The notes under the pieces: model-generated | Databases searched by the model: none | The model's input: only the letters and a program-made list of their open reading frames with translations | Told to the model about the DNA's origin: nothing | Part shown: one piece after another, positions 61,156 to 64,000 of the stretch | Position numbering within the stretch: the stretch's first letter is position 1 | How the letters are laid out: each line of letters opens with the position of its first letter | Program-made: the position numbers and the translations under genes | DNA from: Naganishia liquefaciens | Taxonomy: Eukaryota; Basidiomycota; Tremellomycetes; Filobasidiales; Filobasidiaceae | Assembly: GCA_013423385.1 (NCBI GenBank) | Contig: BLZA01000017.1 | Coordinates: 1,054,001 to 1,118,000 of the forward strand | Length of the DNA stretch: 64,000 nucleotides | Reading direction: 5' to 3'

Positions 61156-63618
61156 GTTTTTCTATCCTTTGCGGCTCAGATACCGGAGAAAACGACGGTT
61201 GGCTTTTCAGCGCTGCTAAGCCCCCTCTTTTCACCTTGCCTCCTGACGACCCGCACGCTAGAGCCTGGCTGACTGCAGGAATCGAGCGCAAGAAGACTGG
61301 CAACAAGACGAAATCCAGTGTTCTCGATCGACGCGCACGAAAGGTTGGTGTCGCTGCTCATTTGCCCTGGAGCTCGTCGCGGATCTCAAAGGACCAAGTC
61401 GAAAGACTGTTGCACGAGCACCGAGCGATTGAGCAAGAGATGAGCACACTGCGATAGTCGACCTGATGTGCGCATCAGCTGATCCGAATGCACTCGGACG
61501 ATATCCTCCCTGAGAAATCCGAGCAGAGCCCACGCGAGGACTTCGGGGAGCGCAATCGAGCTCGGTACCTTCGAGCCGAAGTAGCCCGAGGTGCCGGAAA
61601 AATAAAGCGGTGCAGCAAGTGATGGCCGGGACTCTGGGATAGCTCTACTTCCTCCCCTCACACCTGCAAGCCAAGGCTATTAAAAAACAAGAGGGCTCAG
61701 CCTTGAAGGGTGGTGTCGCTCTCATACCGGATTACTACCGGATTCGGAGCTCGTTCAAGCCTTCCGAAGCGGGCATTTCACGCACGTCAGCAATTACGCA
61801 CTGCCCGCGCGACCGCGATGTCTGTTTTCTACTCTGAATATGCGAAATCTTGATTTGGAACAAGGCTGACGGAACCCCATACTTGCGCCTATCTCCCGCT
61901 CTGACTCGGATCAGGTGCACGGAGAACTCGAAATCGTTATCATCTTTGTCGCAAGGCAATAACTACCATATGAATATTTCTCGCTCCGAATGAGACATCC
62001 CATGACAGATTGATAGACATTAGCTTGGTCTACTTGCGCCAGTTATTACTCTCTGATGGTCGCGTTGCCCGGCAGAAGCTGAGGGTCAGAAATGAGGAGC
62101 CAGAGGGAAGTAGAAGTGACTATTTGATGATTGATACCGATCATGGTGGAATTGAATATATAAGAAGTTCAATGATGCGTGGGCCAAATAGACATCGCCG
62201 TGCATGGATAACATAGTCTCCTTAGCTGCAAAGACGACCTTCAAATCAGATACAACCTTTTGTCAGCCATCGTAGAGAATGTCGAGGACGATGAAACGCT
62301 ACTCTGAACCCTGGTCGACCTTCTCTTCCGAGTTGTGCTTTCAGGCGATCGCGGATGTAGGCGGACGAGTATCAATGCCCAACATACTATCCAAGATCTC
62401 TATTTCTGTCATGCTCCGAGAGCCTCAGCAAAAGACATGCGCGACCTGATGCACCAGAGTGAGCAGGGCAGCTCTCGGATATGAAGCGCGCGTGTGCCCC
62501 TCCAGTCGTTGCCTGTCTTGCCATGTTCATTCTGAGGATTCCGCAGGCGGTAGTAGCGGACGATGGTGAAGCCAAAGTAGCTCTCAGTTCAATAGGCGCT
62601 CTGATGCAATCTGAATGATTCTGGTCCCTATCTGTCTTGACGGGCATATGACCGGTACTTGCAGGGTCGTGGCAAACGCGAGACGGAGGACGAAAAGGTT
62701 TCTGAAACTGAGTCGCACAGTGCGACGCGCGGCGACGCGGCGTCAAGGCAATAGTCAGTCACAGCGTAGATGTCGCGCAGTAGTAGATATCTATCACGGT
62801 AACTTAGTATGTCGTCTGTCGCTAAGCAACAATCGCCCCTATCTCCGGTTGCATGACCTGCGAAAGGCTGCGTTTTCAGACTCTGCCAGTCAAGGAGTCT
62901 TCGAATATTCCCGGGCTTCTGCGGGATCTGCACCCTTTTCTTACTCACATCCACTCATGATGGATAAAAGTCTGGTGTCACTCTGTCAGATCCTTGCACG
63001 GCTAAATATTGCCAACACAAGCTCCCTCAGGCGTACTCTGGCAACTGCACAGATGCGCTCGAGACTCGAGAGCGACAAAAATTCCGATGAACCGTGAAGC
63101 AGTATCATAATCCAAGGTCTGGCAATCTTCGTAGTTCTGAATGAAAAGAGCTGGAGACCACGGCGAGATCTCCTGTCAGATTTCTACCACGGAAGATCGC
63201 TTGACAATCCAGGAGTCCGTTGGACGAGAGGCTCACTCAGGGCTATTACCGATGGACGGCCGTTGGATCTCGGACGGCGGATCACATGGCTAGTGTTGCC
63301 AGGTCTTTTTTATTGTAGAGTGACACATGAGTTGACCCTTGTCTGCGTTTTCGCAATGCCTCAAGATCAGCGATGCCGCTGCATTGTTCCCGGTCGCAGA
63401 TAGGGCAAAGGGTCAAGGGGCAAAGCAAGTCCAACCTTATCCCCGAACGTTTAGCGCACGCACGCGCGTACGCGCCTGATTAGATGCGCTTAGTTTTCAA
63501 TCGGCAAGACACCGTACCGCGACGTCCGAAGACAAAGTTGGAAGGACGGTTGCGCCGACGGCAGGCTTTTCAGCTACTTTGACTGGTAGCAAGGTTATCG
63601 CAGGCAGCGCTGGACGGA
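61156..63618. other. 2.4 kb without a supported gene
   Basis: The first 200 bases may contain an upstream exon of the aspartic protease. Beyond that I see only short frames. One plus-strand end, SLVSLCQILARLNIANTSSL up to a stop at 63097, looks weakly coding but has no partner exon. No repeats or RNA genes were seen. The last 150 bases presumably contain the promoter of the gene at 63619. Confidence 0.35.
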
Positions 63619-64000
63619 ATGGTCGCCAAGGCTCCTCTGCGACAAGTCGCGCGATATGGGTATGTCCATTTCCTGCTGCTTTGCGACAAGACAGGCTGAA
63701 CCGGTGCTGCCCATTCAGAAATGTCGCCCGACTTGCAACTACGCCAAAACGACGCGCCCATACAGCGGCAGCGACGCTGTTGACCAACGATTCCTCCCTC
63801 TCTGGAGTGGAACTCGCCGGGCCGTCCAACTATTATCTTTCCGCAAATGCAGAAACGCGTGAGAGGATTCATAACCCTCGCGTCGGCCCAGTGAAGCCGA
63901 ATCTGAAAAGTCCGCCCAAGCAAGGAATGTCCGCGGCCGAGGCAGCGACTTATCAAATGCTTCTTCGGCTCATCAACGCCCCGGCACGTACGAGGGAGAG
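63619..64000 (+). CDS. N-terminal part of a probable mitochondrial protein (cut by the window end)
   Basis: Function not recognised. The ATG at 63619 gives MVAKAPLRQVARYG. A GTATGT donor at 63658 and an acceptor near 63697 join in phase to LNRCCPFRNVARLATTPKRR. The whole leader is Arg/Ala/Ser/Thr-rich without acidic residues, a classic mitochondrial presequence. The mature part reads GPSNYYLSANAETRERIHNP, GPVKPNLKSPPKQGMSAAEA and ATYQMLLRLINAPARTRE. It stays open to the last base, so the gene continues beyond the window. It could be a mitochondrial ribosomal or assembly protein, but that is a guess. Confidence 0.65.

Noticed and set aside
1-64000. CRISPR array, rRNA genes or bacterial-type operon
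   Set aside because: No regularly spaced direct repeats, no rRNA sequence, and gene structure with many spliceosomal introns throughout.

Overview
The window looks like nuclear DNA of a filamentous or dimorphic fungus, most likely a basidiomycete. Genes are dense, lie on both strands and are broken by many short introns (roughly 35-70 bases, GT..AG). Two nuclear-type tRNA genes are present. The protein set (muskelin, a POLD3/Cdc27 subunit, cyclin L, a Prm10-type ThrE transporter, group-X-like hybrid histidine kinases) is fungal. I cannot fix the class from sequence alone. Most genes have no long single reading frame, so I read them by joining exons at splice sites and checking the frame. Boundaries are best supported for the alpha-amylase, where 14 exons sum to exactly 593 codons.

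Region 1 (0-7 kb) holds a secreted GH13 alpha-amylase (+), a muskelin homologue (-) converging on it, and a doubtful small membrane protein (-). Region 2 (7-17.7 kb) starts with tRNA-Glu(CTC). A tandem pair of DUF676 serine-esterase/lipase genes (-) follows; one copy carries an in-frame stop and the other uses a GC-AG intron. Next come a PhzF-family protein (-), a secreted SGNH esterase (-) and tRNA-Gly(TCC). Region 3 (17.6-26.2 kb) has a gene-poor stretch and a small, probably mitochondrial protein (-). It then holds the DNA polymerase delta POLD3/Cdc27 subunit with its C-terminal PCNA box (+), and a long unrecognised protein with an N-terminal cysteine-pair module and a disordered remainder (+).

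Region 4 (26.3-48.6 kb) is the most striking part. Two giant paralogous hybrid histidine kinases lie head to head, one on each strand. Both have the same order: pseudokinase, AAA-type P-loop ATPase, helical region, GAF, HisKA, HATPase and receiver. In both, the kinase-like domain has lost the HRD catalytic aspartate. Between them sit a membrane-anchored, acyl-CoA-synthetase-like protein with a degraded ATP-binding loop and about 3.3 kb with no gene I can recognise.

Region 5 (49-64 kb) contains a Prm10/ThrE transporter with a very long cytosolic N-terminus (-), two small hypothetical genes (+), cyclin L (-), and an amidohydrolase-related protein without visible metal ligands (+). It continues with a membrane-anchored pepsin-like aspartic protease with a long cytosolic tail (-) and an unassigned 2.4 kb. 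The window ends inside a gene for a protein with a mitochondrial-type N-terminus (+). I saw no CRISPR array, rRNA, LTR element or recognisable transposon.
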